From: Gammaproteobacteria bacterium
Lineage (GTDB): Bacteria > Pseudomonadota > Gammaproteobacteria > Steroidobacterales > Steroidobacteraceae
NCBI GenBank assembly: GCA_028293725.1
Contig: JAQGOE010000045.1
Coordinates: 1 to 51,255, forward strand
Direction of reading: 5' to 3'
DNA length: 51,255 nt
The notes beneath the pieces are model-generated. The model searched no databases, was not told where the DNA came from, and was given only the letters and a program-made list of their open reading frames with translations. How positions within the stretch are numbered: position 1 is the first letter of the stretch; each line of letters begins with the position of its first letter. The translations under genes and the position numbers were made by a program. This document shows positions 35,298 to 42,566 of the stretch, in pieces.

Positions 35298-35394
35298 CAA
35301 CGCATCCACGGTGCCGGCGTCAAGGCCCCGGGACGTCAAATCCGCTCCTGGGAGGCGCCAGGACGCCACCGCCACCTGCCAGGACGTCGCCGTC

Positions 35395-35419
35395 AGTTGC
35401 CATGGCGCCACCGGCAACT
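35395..35419. repeat. 7-bp hairpin in the manD/receptor gap
   Basis: AGTTGCC (35395-35401) and GGCAACT (35413-35419) are perfect inverted copies. The palindrome TGGCGCCA lies in the loop. The region upstream, about 35350-35400, holds several short copies of GCCAGGACG and CCACC. Together these fill the centre of the 258-bp gap between two divergent operons. Nothing codes there; a minus-strand frame 35133-35417 is open only because of the repeats. Confidence 0.4.
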
Positions 35420-35441
35420 GGTCAGTGAACTACCCGGAGTA

Positions 35442-35468
35442 TTGATAAAGTGGCCTGACCAGTATAAG
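35442..35468 (+). promoter_or_regulatory. Promoter and UxuR-like operator of the TonB-receptor gene
   Basis: TTGATA (35442-35447) and TATAAG (35463-35468) form a promoter with a 15-base spacer, on the short side. The operator AAGTGGCCTGACCAG (35448-35462) fills the whole spacer. Its TGGCCTGACCA core is a one-mismatch GntR consensus. A second half-site, ACTGGTCAG (35417-35425), is an exact inverted copy of CTGACCAGT (35455-35463), giving a two-site layout that could favour looping or cooperative binding. The receptor start is 51 bases downstream of the -10. Confidence 0.6.
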
Positions 35469-35518
35469 TTTGGCCCCGCAAAAAGATTCAGTACCGTTTC
35501 GACAGGGGGTAACGGCAA

Positions 35519-37861
35519 ATGACATCCATGCATCGCGCATTTATTGGTGGGACGGGCGCGCTCACCGCTTGCCTCGGGCTCGCGGCTCCGGCGCTCGCCG
35601 ATGACGCTCCAGAACCACAGTTGGAGGAAATCGTCGTAACAGCCCAGAAGCGCGCGGAGAATCTGCAGACCGTGCCCATCGCCGTGACCGTGGTCAGCGG
35701 CGACACTTTCACCAAAGCCAACGTCTCCGGCTTTTCCGACCTCGCGAAATTCTCGCCCTCGCTCACGACGACCGCGGGCGACCAACCCGCCAACAGCGCG
35801 CTCGTCGTCCGCGGCGTCGGCACCTTCGCATACAGCATCGCCGCGGAGCCGAGTGTCCTCGTAGTAATCGACGATGTCGCGGTGGGCTACCAGGCGCAGG
35901 CGTTTACGGATCTCGTCGACATCGACCGTGTCGAGGTCTTGAACGGTCCGCAGAGCACGCTCTTCGGCAAATCAGCTTCGGCCGGCCTCGTCAACGTAAC
36001 GACGAAAGCGCCGACCAACACGTTTACCTACTTCGGCGACGTCAAGGCCACCACCGATGACGAGCAGCGCGTGACCATGAGCCTGTCCGGCCCGCTATCG
36101 GACACGGTCGCGTTCCGGCTAAGCGCCGCGGCCCGCTACTGGGGCGGCAACGTTCACAATGCCGCAAGCGGCGGGAAAATCGATGACGATCGCTCCGCCA
36201 GCGTGCGCGGCAAGATCCAATGGAAGCCCAATGACAACCTCGACGCGCAGTTCACCCTGCACTACAACGAGGATCGGGCCGACTGCTGCGGAGTGCCTCT
36301 CACCCGGTTGGATCCCGGCGGCCGCCTGCTCAATACGCCGTTAACCCAGGGACTCGCTATCCCGGGTGTGAACCCCGGCCCGAACAACACCACCGTGGCG
36401 GTCGACCAGGTGCCGAAGGCGAACCAGGAGGACATCGGCTTCACGTCCCATATCGCCTATGACTTCGGCGACGTCACCTTGCTCGCTATCACGGGCATAG
36501 ACCAGTATCACCTCCACGACCTGACTGACAACGACACGTCGGACGCGGACGTGTTGCAGTACTTTACGCCCTTCACCAACACCAACCCGGTAGGCTCCAG
36601 CCCGGGCTCGAGCCTGGTGCAGTTGCACGGCGGGCTGCTGCAGGGCGGTCGGTTCTCCGTCAACACCTTCAGCCAGGAGTTCCGCCTGGCCTCCGACGGG
36701 CACCACGACTTCAACTACCTGGCAGGGGCGTATTACTCGAACGAAGACTTAGTGCGCGTCTTTGGCCGCGGGTTCCAGGACAACAGTAAAGCGGTCGCCA
36801 ACTGGCGTGGCGAGACGCGTTACAACAACTACGCGCTCTTCGGACAGACGACGTGGACATTCCTCCCGCGCACGACGCTCCTGACCGGACTGCGCGTGAA
36901 TCGTGAAGAGAGTAGCTATACCTACGACGACTACCTCCGGGTCATCCACTTCCCGTCATTCGGCAACCCGACCCAGAACGTCGACAACGTCGGCACCGGC
37001 AAGGCCGGCCTGCAATACCAGCTGACCGACGACATCATGGCTTTCGCGTTCTACGCCAAGGGCTATAAAGGCGTGGCTTACGACCTGGTCACGGGCTTGA
37101 GCCCCGCCGAAGCTGCCAGTTTCCCGGTGAAACCGGAGAAGTCGAATGACTACGAGGCCGGACTCCGCAGTGAATGGCTCGACCGGCGCGTCGCTCTGAA
37201 CGTAACCGTGTACGACACGGAATACTCCGACTTCCAGGTGCAGACGATCGTCCCGAATATTCTCAACTCCTTCATTCTGACCAATATTCCCAAGGTGCGC
37301 AGCCGCGGCCTGGAGTTCGAATCGATGGCGCAGCTCACGCAGGACCTGCGAGCGAACCTCGGTTATGCCTACACGGATGCACACGCCGTCGACTATCCGG
37401 TGGGGCAGTGCTATAGCGGGCAGACGATTCCGGCGACATGCACTCGCAGCCCGGCCTCACAGAATCTCGCGGGTGCGACGCTGCCGAACGCACCGAAGAA
37501 TAAAGTGACGCTGGCGCTGGATTACAAGCACGGCATCCCAGGTCTGCCGCTCGACGGCGAGCTGAATGTCAACACCTTCTGGCAGAGCGCCGAGAACTTC
37601 TCGATCAACAAGGACCCGGGCACCATCCAGCCAGCCTATGGGATCACGAATTTCGATCTTGGCCTGACACCCCACCGGCTGCCCAACCTCAGCGTGCACT
37701 TTTTCTGCAACAACGCGTTCGACCGCCACTACGCGGCGAACCTCAGCAACGTCAAGAGCAACTGGACCTTCCCGACGGCGTCGGAGACCGCGTACAACCA
37801 CGAGTTGCCGCGCGACTACGATCGCTATTTCGGAGTTCGCATCGCGTTCACAAATCTCTGA
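35519..37861 (+). CDS. TonB-dependent outer-membrane receptor
   Basis: The product has 780 residues. A signal peptide ends at ALAD near residue 24. A TonB box (LEEIVVTAQKRAENLQTVPIAVTVVSGDTF) is followed by the plug domain (to about 160, with VDIDRVEVLNGPQSTLFGKSASAGLVNVTTK), then the 22-strand barrel. The C-terminus ends in RIAFTNL, close to the usual aromatic-ended last strand. The gene is divergent from manD-GH2-permease and has its own UxuR-like operator, so it most likely takes up an oligosaccharide with uronic acids. It is not coupled to a SusD homologue, in keeping with proteobacterial systems. A strong hairpin follows its stop. Confidence 0.9.
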   Translation: MTSMHRAFIGGTGALTACLGLAAPALADDAPEPQLEEIVVTAQKRAENLQTVPIAVTVVSGDTFTKANVSGFSDLAKFSPSLTTTAGDQPANSALVVRGVGTFAYSIAAEPSVLVVIDDVAVGYQAQAFTDLVDIDRVEVLNGPQSTLFGKSASAGLVNVTTKAPTNTFTYFGDVKATTDDEQRVTMSLSGPLSDTVAFRLSAAARYWGGNVHNAASGGKIDDDRSASVRGKIQWKPNDNLDAQFTLHYNEDRADCCGVPLTRLDPGGRLLNTPLTQGLAIPGVNPGPNNTTVAVDQVPKANQEDIGFTSHIAYDFGDVTLLAITGIDQYHLHDLTDNDTSDADVLQYFTPFTNTNPVGSSPGSSLVQLHGGLLQGGRFSVNTFSQEFRLASDGHHDFNYLAGAYYSNEDLVRVFGRGFQDNSKAVANWRGETRYNNYALFGQTTWTFLPRTTLLTGLRVNREESSYTYDDYLRVIHFPSFGNPTQNVDNVGTGKAGLQYQLTDDIMAFAFYAKGYKGVAYDLVTGLSPAEAASFPVKPEKSNDYEAGLRSEWLDRRVALNVTVYDTEYSDFQVQTIVPNILNSFILTNIPKVRSRGLEFESMAQLTQDLRANLGYAYTDAHAVDYPVGQCYSGQTIPATCTRSPASQNLAGATLPNAPKNKVTLALDYKHGIPGLPLDGELNVNTFWQSAENFSINKDPGTIQPAYGITNFDLGLTPHRLPNLSVHFFCNNAFDRHYAANLSNVKSNWTFPTASETAYNHELPRDYDRYFGVRIAFTNL

Positions 37862-37875
37862 AGCGAGCAGGAAAT

Positions 37876-37899
37876 GTGAGGGGCCTACGGGCCCCTTAC
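37876..37899. terminator. Bidirectional terminator hairpin between receptor and regulator genes
   Basis: GTGAGGGGCC (37876-37885) pairs with GGCCCCTTAC (37890-37899) around a TACG loop, with one mismatch in ten pairs. It lies between the convergent stop codons of the TonB receptor and the FadR-like regulator (the latter's TTA is in the arm). No long T-run is seen, but the short strong stem and location fit a shared terminator. Confidence 0.6.
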
Positions 37900-38654
37900 A
37901 CCGACAGCCGGCGGGTATATTCCGTACGCTTGCTGTCGGCCTTCTTCCGCGCGTTATCCACGGCATCACTCTCCGTCGCCACCAACAGCCCGTCGATGAC
38001 GCGCCCGAGATGATCGCGCATCGCGTTGCGCGCGGCCTTCGGATCGTGCTTTTTCAAGGCCGCGAGAATGCGCCGGTGCTCACCGATGCGCGGCTGAACG
38101 CCGACGCTACGCGCCCGCTCCAACATGTGGCGGCAAAGCGGCGACTTGTAGCGAATGTCCCAGAGGTTCTCGATCACAGTCGTGATCGCAGTATTACGGG
38201 TTGCGCGCGCAATCGCGACGTGAAACCGGCGGTCCGCCATCTCTCCCGTCTGCTTGCGGTTATTCTCTTTCACCATGTCGGCAATGATGGCTTCGATCTC
38301 CACCAGCTGCTCGTCGGTGATAGTCGTTGCGGCCAAAGCGGCCGCCTCCCCCTCGAACAGACGACGTGCCTCGGTGAGCTCGAACGCGCCTATGTCGAGA
38401 TCATCCGCGCCGATCTGCGCCGGAGGATGCTCGGTAATGTAAATTCCCGAGCCATGCCGCGACTCCACCAGTCCGCGGATCTCGAGGGCAATCATGGCCT
38501 CGCGAATCGTGGGTCGACTGACTTTGAAGGAAGCTGCGAGGTCACGCTCGGAAGGCAGGCGCCCGCCCGGCTTGAAATCGCCCGACTTGATGGCCGACAT
38601 GATCGAGTCGGCGACCTGGCGATACAGCTTTCGGGTATCGATCGTGGTGCTCAT
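37896..38654 (-). CDS. FadR/GntR-family transcriptional regulator (UxuR/ExuR-like)
   Basis: The product has 252 residues. The N-terminal winged helix-turn-helix is clear: LYRQVADSIMSAIKSGDFKPGGRLPSERDLAASFKVSRPTIREAMIALEIRGLVESRHGSGIYI. The C-terminal FCD effector-binding domain holds the metal-binding His residues (FHVAIARATRN, HMLERARS and EHRRILAALKKHD). UxuR and ExuR control hexuronate genes in this way, binding fructuronate or tagaturonate. It sits convergent to the TonB receptor, downstream of the manD divergent region. A perfect 13-bp palindrome with the family core lies upstream, so autorepression is likely. The stop overlaps the terminator hairpin. Confidence 0.88.
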   Translation of the reverse strand: MSTTIDTRKLYRQVADSIMSAIKSGDFKPGGRLPSERDLAASFKVSRPTIREAMIALEIRGLVESRHGSGIYITEHPPAQIGADDLDIGAFELTEARRLFEGEAAALAATTITDEQLVEIEAIIADMVKENNRKQTGEMADRRFHVAIARATRNTAITTVIENLWDIRYKSPLCRHMLERARSVGVQPRIGEHRRILAALKKHDPKAARNAMRDHLGRVIDGLLVATESDAVDNARKKADSKRTEYTRRLSV

Positions 38655-38692
38655 CGCGCTCGATCTTGACCGCTTCGGTCACGAAGCGCAAT

Positions 38693-38707
38693 GTGGTCCG
38701 ACCACTT
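38693..38707 (-). promoter_or_regulatory. UxuR-like operator before the regulator gene
   Basis: On the minus strand the site reads AAGTGGTCGGACCAC. Its inner 13 bases form a perfect palindrome (GTGGTC, one base, GACCAC), the strongest of the three sites in the locus. It lies 39 bases before the regulator start. A second inverted repeat, TGACCG (38667-38672) with CGGTCA (38676-38681), lies between it and the gene and may be part of a larger control region. Confidence 0.6.
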
Positions 38708-38716
38708 CCGCCGCGT

Positions 38717-39652
38717 CTACAGCGGTCTAGTAGCGCCCAGCGCCAGCACCTGCCCGAGCTCGTCGTACTCGCTCGCGAGCTGCTGCTGTACGTAGCCGTG
38801 CAACATCAGCACGATGCGCTCCTCGAGAGCCTCGAACGCCAGACCGTAAAACGCAATGCCGGGGTGCCGGGTATCGGCGACCCCGTAGACCGTTGCAACT
38901 TTGCCCGGCAGACGCAGCTCCTGTTGACGACCGAGCACTTCGATCGTGGCGTCCAACTGGACCGAAGCGCCAACCTCCAGGGTGAGATTCTTGTCGACAC
39001 CGACCCTTGCGCCACCCACGCTGAGGTCGACGATCGTGATCTGATGAACTTCAGGTGTAAGAAGCGTGCCCTGCAAGCTGACCAGCGCGCGCGGGAGCTG
39101 GCGGATGAGGCGCTTCTCAATGACTTCGGGGACGAGGATGTGCAGGTAGGGGTACGGCTCGAACGCCACCTTCAGAATCGCCCCGCGGAAACGAAAGACC
39201 GTGGTGGAGCTGAACATCCGGCAGAACCAGACCTGGCCTTTGGTGATGGGCGCGAGCGCCTTGTCGGGGCGGGCCGGGGCGGTCATGACGAGGCAACGGT
39301 TCTCGTGCGACACCCCGATCACCCAACACAGGTAGCTCTCGCCGGTTTCCTTGGGCGCGATCTTTACGCCGCAGCGGGCGCGTAGCGGGATGTTGGAATA
39401 GTCGCGGTTGAGAGCCGTCAGCGGGTCCACCGGATCGGGATCGAGCGCCTCTTCGATGACCTCATGCCTGCCGGCTGACAACTCCGGCTTGTAGTACTGC
39501 CCGTGGTCCAGCAGACGCTGCAGGCTGCGCTCGGACTCGACCACATGTCCCTGGGCCAGCAGCAGCTTGCGATGCGAGTCGTAGATGGAGAACGGCAAGG
39601 ACTTGCCGATCGCAATCCAGCGCTTATCGACCAGCTTCTTGTAATCCGTCAT
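38717..39652 (-). CDS. PilZ-domain c-di-GMP-binding protein (YcgR-like)
   Basis: From the ATG at 39652 the product has 311 residues; upstream ATG at 39682 or the frame opening at 39823 would add 10 or 57 residues that look unlike protein. The N-terminal half (about 1-170) resembles the YcgR-type beta-barrel partner domain (IPLRARCGVKIAPKETG...). The C-terminal PilZ domain (about 180-295) keeps both c-di-GMP motifs: Arg184-X3-Arg188 (RQLPR) and DLSVGG (Asp209, Ser211, Gly214). It may tune flagella, pili or exopolysaccharide in response to c-di-GMP. The neighbour upstream is an alcohol dehydrogenase; no motility genes are in the window. Confidence 0.82.
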   Translation of the reverse strand: MTDYKKLVDKRWIAIGKSLPFSIYDSHRKLLLAQGHVVESERSLQRLLDHGQYYKPELSAGRHEVIEEALDPDPVDPLTALNRDYSNIPLRARCGVKIAPKETGESYLCWVIGVSHENRCLVMTAPARPDKALAPITKGQVWFCRMFSSTTVFRFRGAILKVAFEPYPYLHILVPEVIEKRLIRQLPRALVSLQGTLLTPEVHQITIVDLSVGGARVGVDKNLTLEVGASVQLDATIEVLGRQQELRLPGKVATVYGVADTRHPGIAFYGLAFEALEERIVLMLHGYVQQQLASEYDELGQVLALGATRPL

Positions 39653-39713
39653 CGGGAATCCGGAATCCGCCCCATCTGGCATGAGGCCTCTATCGGCGCA
39701 CCAACGGAATGCT

Positions 39714-40721
39714 TTAGAACTCCAGGCAGATCTTCCCGAAATGCTTCCCCGACTCCTCGTACCGGAAGGCGTCCGCGAGCCCCTCCAAGCCGAAGGTCTG
39801 GTCGATGACCGGGCGCAGCCCATTGGCCTCGATCCCGCGAACCATGTCCTGCTGCTGGCGCCGGCTGCCCACGAGCACGCCCTGCAGCCGCGCGTTCTTG
39901 ATCATCATGAGGGACAAAGGCAGATCGCCGCTCTGGCGGGTCAGCGTGCCAATCATCGCAATTCGTCCGGCGTTACCAACCGCAACGATCGATTGCGGCA
40001 ACGTCCCCGGCCCTCCTGTCTCCACCACGTGGTCCACGCCCTGGCCCCCTGTGAGCCGCCGGACCGTACCGCCCCACTCCGGATCGGACTTGTAGTTGAT
40101 GGTGTGGTCGGCACCGAGCGCCTTGGCACGTTCGAGCTTCTGGTCGGATGAGGACGTGGCGATGACCGTCGCCCCCATGAGCTTTGCGAACTGAAGCGCG
40201 AAAATCGAGACGCCACCAGTACCCAGGACCAGCACCGTGTCGCCCGCCTTGAGCCCCCCCTCAACCACCAACGCGCGCCAAGCGGTCAGCCCGGCCGTCG
40301 TAAGCGTTGCCGCCTCCGTATGGCTGAACCCCTTCGGGGCTTTCGTAAAGGCAGCGGCGGAAGTGACAACCACCTCGCGGGCATAACCATCCAGTCCATC
40401 ACCAGGGGTTTTCGAGAAGTCCGCGACGGGGGGCGGCCCGTCATGCCAGGTGGGAAAGAAACAGGACACCACCGAGTCGCCGAGCGCAAATTCGGTAACA
40501 CCGGCGCCCACCGCCTCGACGACCCCGGCCCCATCGGCCATGGGGATGCGACCATCCGCCGAGCGCATGAAGCCTCTGGCCACTGCGTAATCGTGATAAT
40601 TGATCGAGTTGGCGTGCAGCCGGACCCGGATCTCACCCGCGGCGGGGGCGCCTGGATCGGGCTTTTCGACGAGATTCAATCGATCCAGCCCGCCGGGCGC
40701 GGCGACTGTCATGGCTTTCAT
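39714..40721 (-). CDS. Zinc-type/quinone oxidoreductase-like alcohol dehydrogenase (MDR family)
   Basis: The product has 335 residues from the ATG at 40721, 6 bases after AAGG; an ATG two codons upstream is nearly as good. The N-terminal GroES-like part shows PAAGEIRVRLHANSINYHDYAVARGFM and PMADGAGVVEAVGAGVTEFALGDSV. The dinucleotide-binding motif is VLGTGGVSIFALQFAKLMGA. The structural four-Cys zinc loop of classical alcohol dehydrogenases is missing; this places it with quinone oxidoreductase/zinc-free or NAD(P)-dependent MDR members. The substrate is unknown. It is monocistronic or read with the PilZ gene 61 bases downstream. Confidence 0.85.
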   Translation of the reverse strand: MKAMTVAAPGGLDRLNLVEKPDPGAPAAGEIRVRLHANSINYHDYAVARGFMRSADGRIPMADGAGVVEAVGAGVTEFALGDSVVSCFFPTWHDGPPPVADFSKTPGDGLDGYAREVVVTSAAAFTKAPKGFSHTEAATLTTAGLTAWRALVVEGGLKAGDTVLVLGTGGVSIFALQFAKLMGATVIATSSSDQKLERAKALGADHTINYKSDPEWGGTVRRLTGGQGVDHVVETGGPGTLPQSIVAVGNAGRIAMIGTLTRQSGDLPLSLMMIKNARLQGVLVGSRRQQQDMVRGIEANGLRPVIDQTFGLEGLADAFRYEESGKHFGKICLEF

Positions 40722-40879
40722 GCTCATCCTTTCCGAAACGTGGCCGTTGGAAGTGTAAACGACCGGGCTTTTTTGTGACGCCGTTCCCATTCGCAAGCAA
40801 CCGGCGTTAACTTAATGACCCGCGTGCCGCTGTCTTGGGTATTCGAGCTCAACCCGTATTGTCGGTCCAGGGGCATCGT

Positions 40880-41176
40880 ATGCAGCTGCAACAGTCAGGC
40901 TTTTCCGGCTCATCGAGCACCACTTGCCAGTCGGCCGCCTGCAAGCTGCTGCTGGGAAGCGTGTGGTCCGCGCTTGGCCAGACAGGACAGACCGGCGGTG
41001 TAAAAGACATCGCGGCGGCCCTGACGCCCCAACTGACACGGACCGTCGACAACGCTCTCGACCGGGTCTCACAACAGCTCGAGGCACAGGGTGTGAACCC
41101 CGCCCACGTCCAGACACTGGTTGGCAGATTCAACCAGGAATTGTCTGACGCATTGAACACGGCCCACAGGCCGTAA
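40880..41176 (+). CDS. Small hypothetical protein
   Basis: The product has 98 residues from the ATG at 40880, which has AGGGG 5-9 bases before it. The beginning is Ser/Gln-rich with CQSAACKLL. The rest is a soluble helical stretch (VKDIAAALTPQLTRTVDNALDRVSQQLEAQGVNPAHVQTLVGRFNQELSDALN). No family is recognised. It lies on the same strand as the HDOD gene, 111 bases before. Coding is supported by the ribosome-binding site and amphipathic helices, but not by any motif. Confidence 0.5.
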   Translation: MQLQQSGFSGSSSTTCQSAACKLLLGSVWSALGQTGQTGGVKDIAAALTPQLTRTVDNALDRVSQQLEAQGVNPAHVQTLVGRFNQELSDALNTAHRP

Positions 41177-41287
41177 CGACCCAACACCGGATACTCAAGC
41201 TGCCGCGCTCGCGGCCGCTACATTATTGGGTTTGCCAACTGGGACAGGCGTCCCGGGCGTTCCGAAGACCTCGAGGGGGGTCGGTGC

Positions 41288-42565
41288 ATGCTGTTGGGTG
41301 TGGTATCCGTTCTGGCCGTCGCCACTGTCGTGATAGGGCTGCCCGTGTGGCTGCTCCTCGGACAGCGCAAGCCCGCGCCCAAAGCGCGCCCGGCTAGCAA
41401 GGCGGCGCCCGGGGAGACCGGCGAGTGGGTTTTCCACAACCCGGCGGAAACGGCCGCGGGGACCCAAACGAGCGCCCAAGCCCAGGCCAAAACGGCAGCT
41501 CAAGCGCAGGTGGCAGCTGACAAGCACGCCAAAAAGGCCGGCCAAGCGTCCACGGCACCCGCCCCAATGGCCGAAGCCAGCGCCGCCGACGCCCCGCTAC
41601 CCGAAGTCGAGCCTCTCTCGGCCGCACAGACCTTCGCTGCACTGCACCAGCTCTCGCTGGGGTCCTCCGCAGTTGGAGAGTCCTGGCCCCCGACCCACGC
41701 CGAAGTCATCTCCGCGACCGCCGACATCCTTCAGGACGCCGCCACCGAAGACCGCTACACCCCGCGACGTCCGAGTCTGTTGCCGCAGCTACTGCGCGCG
41801 ATGAATGACGAAGAGGTGTCGCGTCGCGAGCTCGTTACGATCATCTCGCGCGACCCCTCCCTCGTGGGCAACCTGCTCAAGATGGCCAACAGCCCGTTCT
41901 ACCGCGTCAGCGCACAGGCGGTGGAGAGCATCGATCGGGCGGTCGTCATTCTCGGTAACGACGGCATCCGCTCGCTCATCGCGGCCGCGCTCGCGCAACC
42001 TATCTTCCACATTCGCGGCGGCGACTTCCCGAAGTTCCCCGAGATCGCGTGGGAACACACCTTCCGGACCGCGAGTGCGACCGTGACCCACACGGCCATC
42101 GTGGAAAAATCCGATCCGTTCGCCGCGCAGTTACTCGGCCTCGTCGCCGGAATGGCCGGCATCGTGGTGTTTCGCGTAGCGTTGGATCAGTACGACACAC
42201 GGCCCCTGTTGAAACCGCATGCGGGAGTCATCGCCTCGCTGTTGGACACGCAGACCGCCGGAGTCGCGAAGCGCATTGCCGCGAGCTGGGGGCTGTCAGA
42301 CCGCATCCTGGCGGCGCTCGACGATCAGACGACCGCGGTGGCCGCGGACAAACACACCGCCCTGGGCCGCTCGCTGGAATTCGGACGAACCGCCAGCGCG
42401 CTCGCCGTTCTCTACGTCAACAAAGCCCTCGACGACGTCACCGCGCAAGTCTCGCTTCCAGTAGCCAACATGCCGGCGATGGAGTTGCAACGCCTCTGGA
42501 CGCGCCTCACCGCCGATCCGGAAGCAGGGGCGCGCAAGAAGCCGCCCCGCGCCGCCGCCCGATGA
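41288..42565 (+). CDS. Membrane-anchored HDOD-domain protein
   Basis: The product has 425 residues. One N-terminal membrane span (residues 2-26, LLGVVSVLAVATVVIGLPVWLLLG) is followed by a long Ala/Gln/Lys-rich linker (30-110). The HDOD domain is then at about 155-360: LPQLLRAMNDEEVSRRELVTIISRDPSLVGNLLKMANSPFY, the VESIDRAVVILGNDGIRSLIAAAL helix, and SATVTHTAIVEKSDPFAAQLLGLVAGMAGIVV. HDOD domains are signalling modules related to HD phosphohydrolases but lacking the metal site; they act in stress, motility and c-di-GMP control. It has no fused output domain. Its end is one base from the convergent prolyl oligopeptidase stop. Confidence 0.85.
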   Translation: MLLGVVSVLAVATVVIGLPVWLLLGQRKPAPKARPASKAAPGETGEWVFHNPAETAAGTQTSAQAQAKTAAQAQVAADKHAKKAGQASTAPAPMAEASAADAPLPEVEPLSAAQTFAALHQLSLGSSAVGESWPPTHAEVISATADILQDAATEDRYTPRRPSLLPQLLRAMNDEEVSRRELVTIISRDPSLVGNLLKMANSPFYRVSAQAVESIDRAVVILGNDGIRSLIAAALAQPIFHIRGGDFPKFPEIAWEHTFRTASATVTHTAIVEKSDPFAAQLLGLVAGMAGIVVFRVALDQYDTRPLLKPHAGVIASLLDTQTAGVAKRIAASWGLSDRILAALDDQTTAVAADKHTALGRSLEFGRTASALAVLYVNKALDDVTAQVSLPVANMPAMELQRLWTRLTADPEAGARKKPPRAAAR

Positions 42566-42566
42566 G

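Noticed and set aside
35133..35417. Minus-strand open frame of 94 codons in the manD/receptor gap
   Set aside because: Its first residues come from short DNA repeats (the GCCAGGACG copies) and the rest runs over the manD start in another frame.
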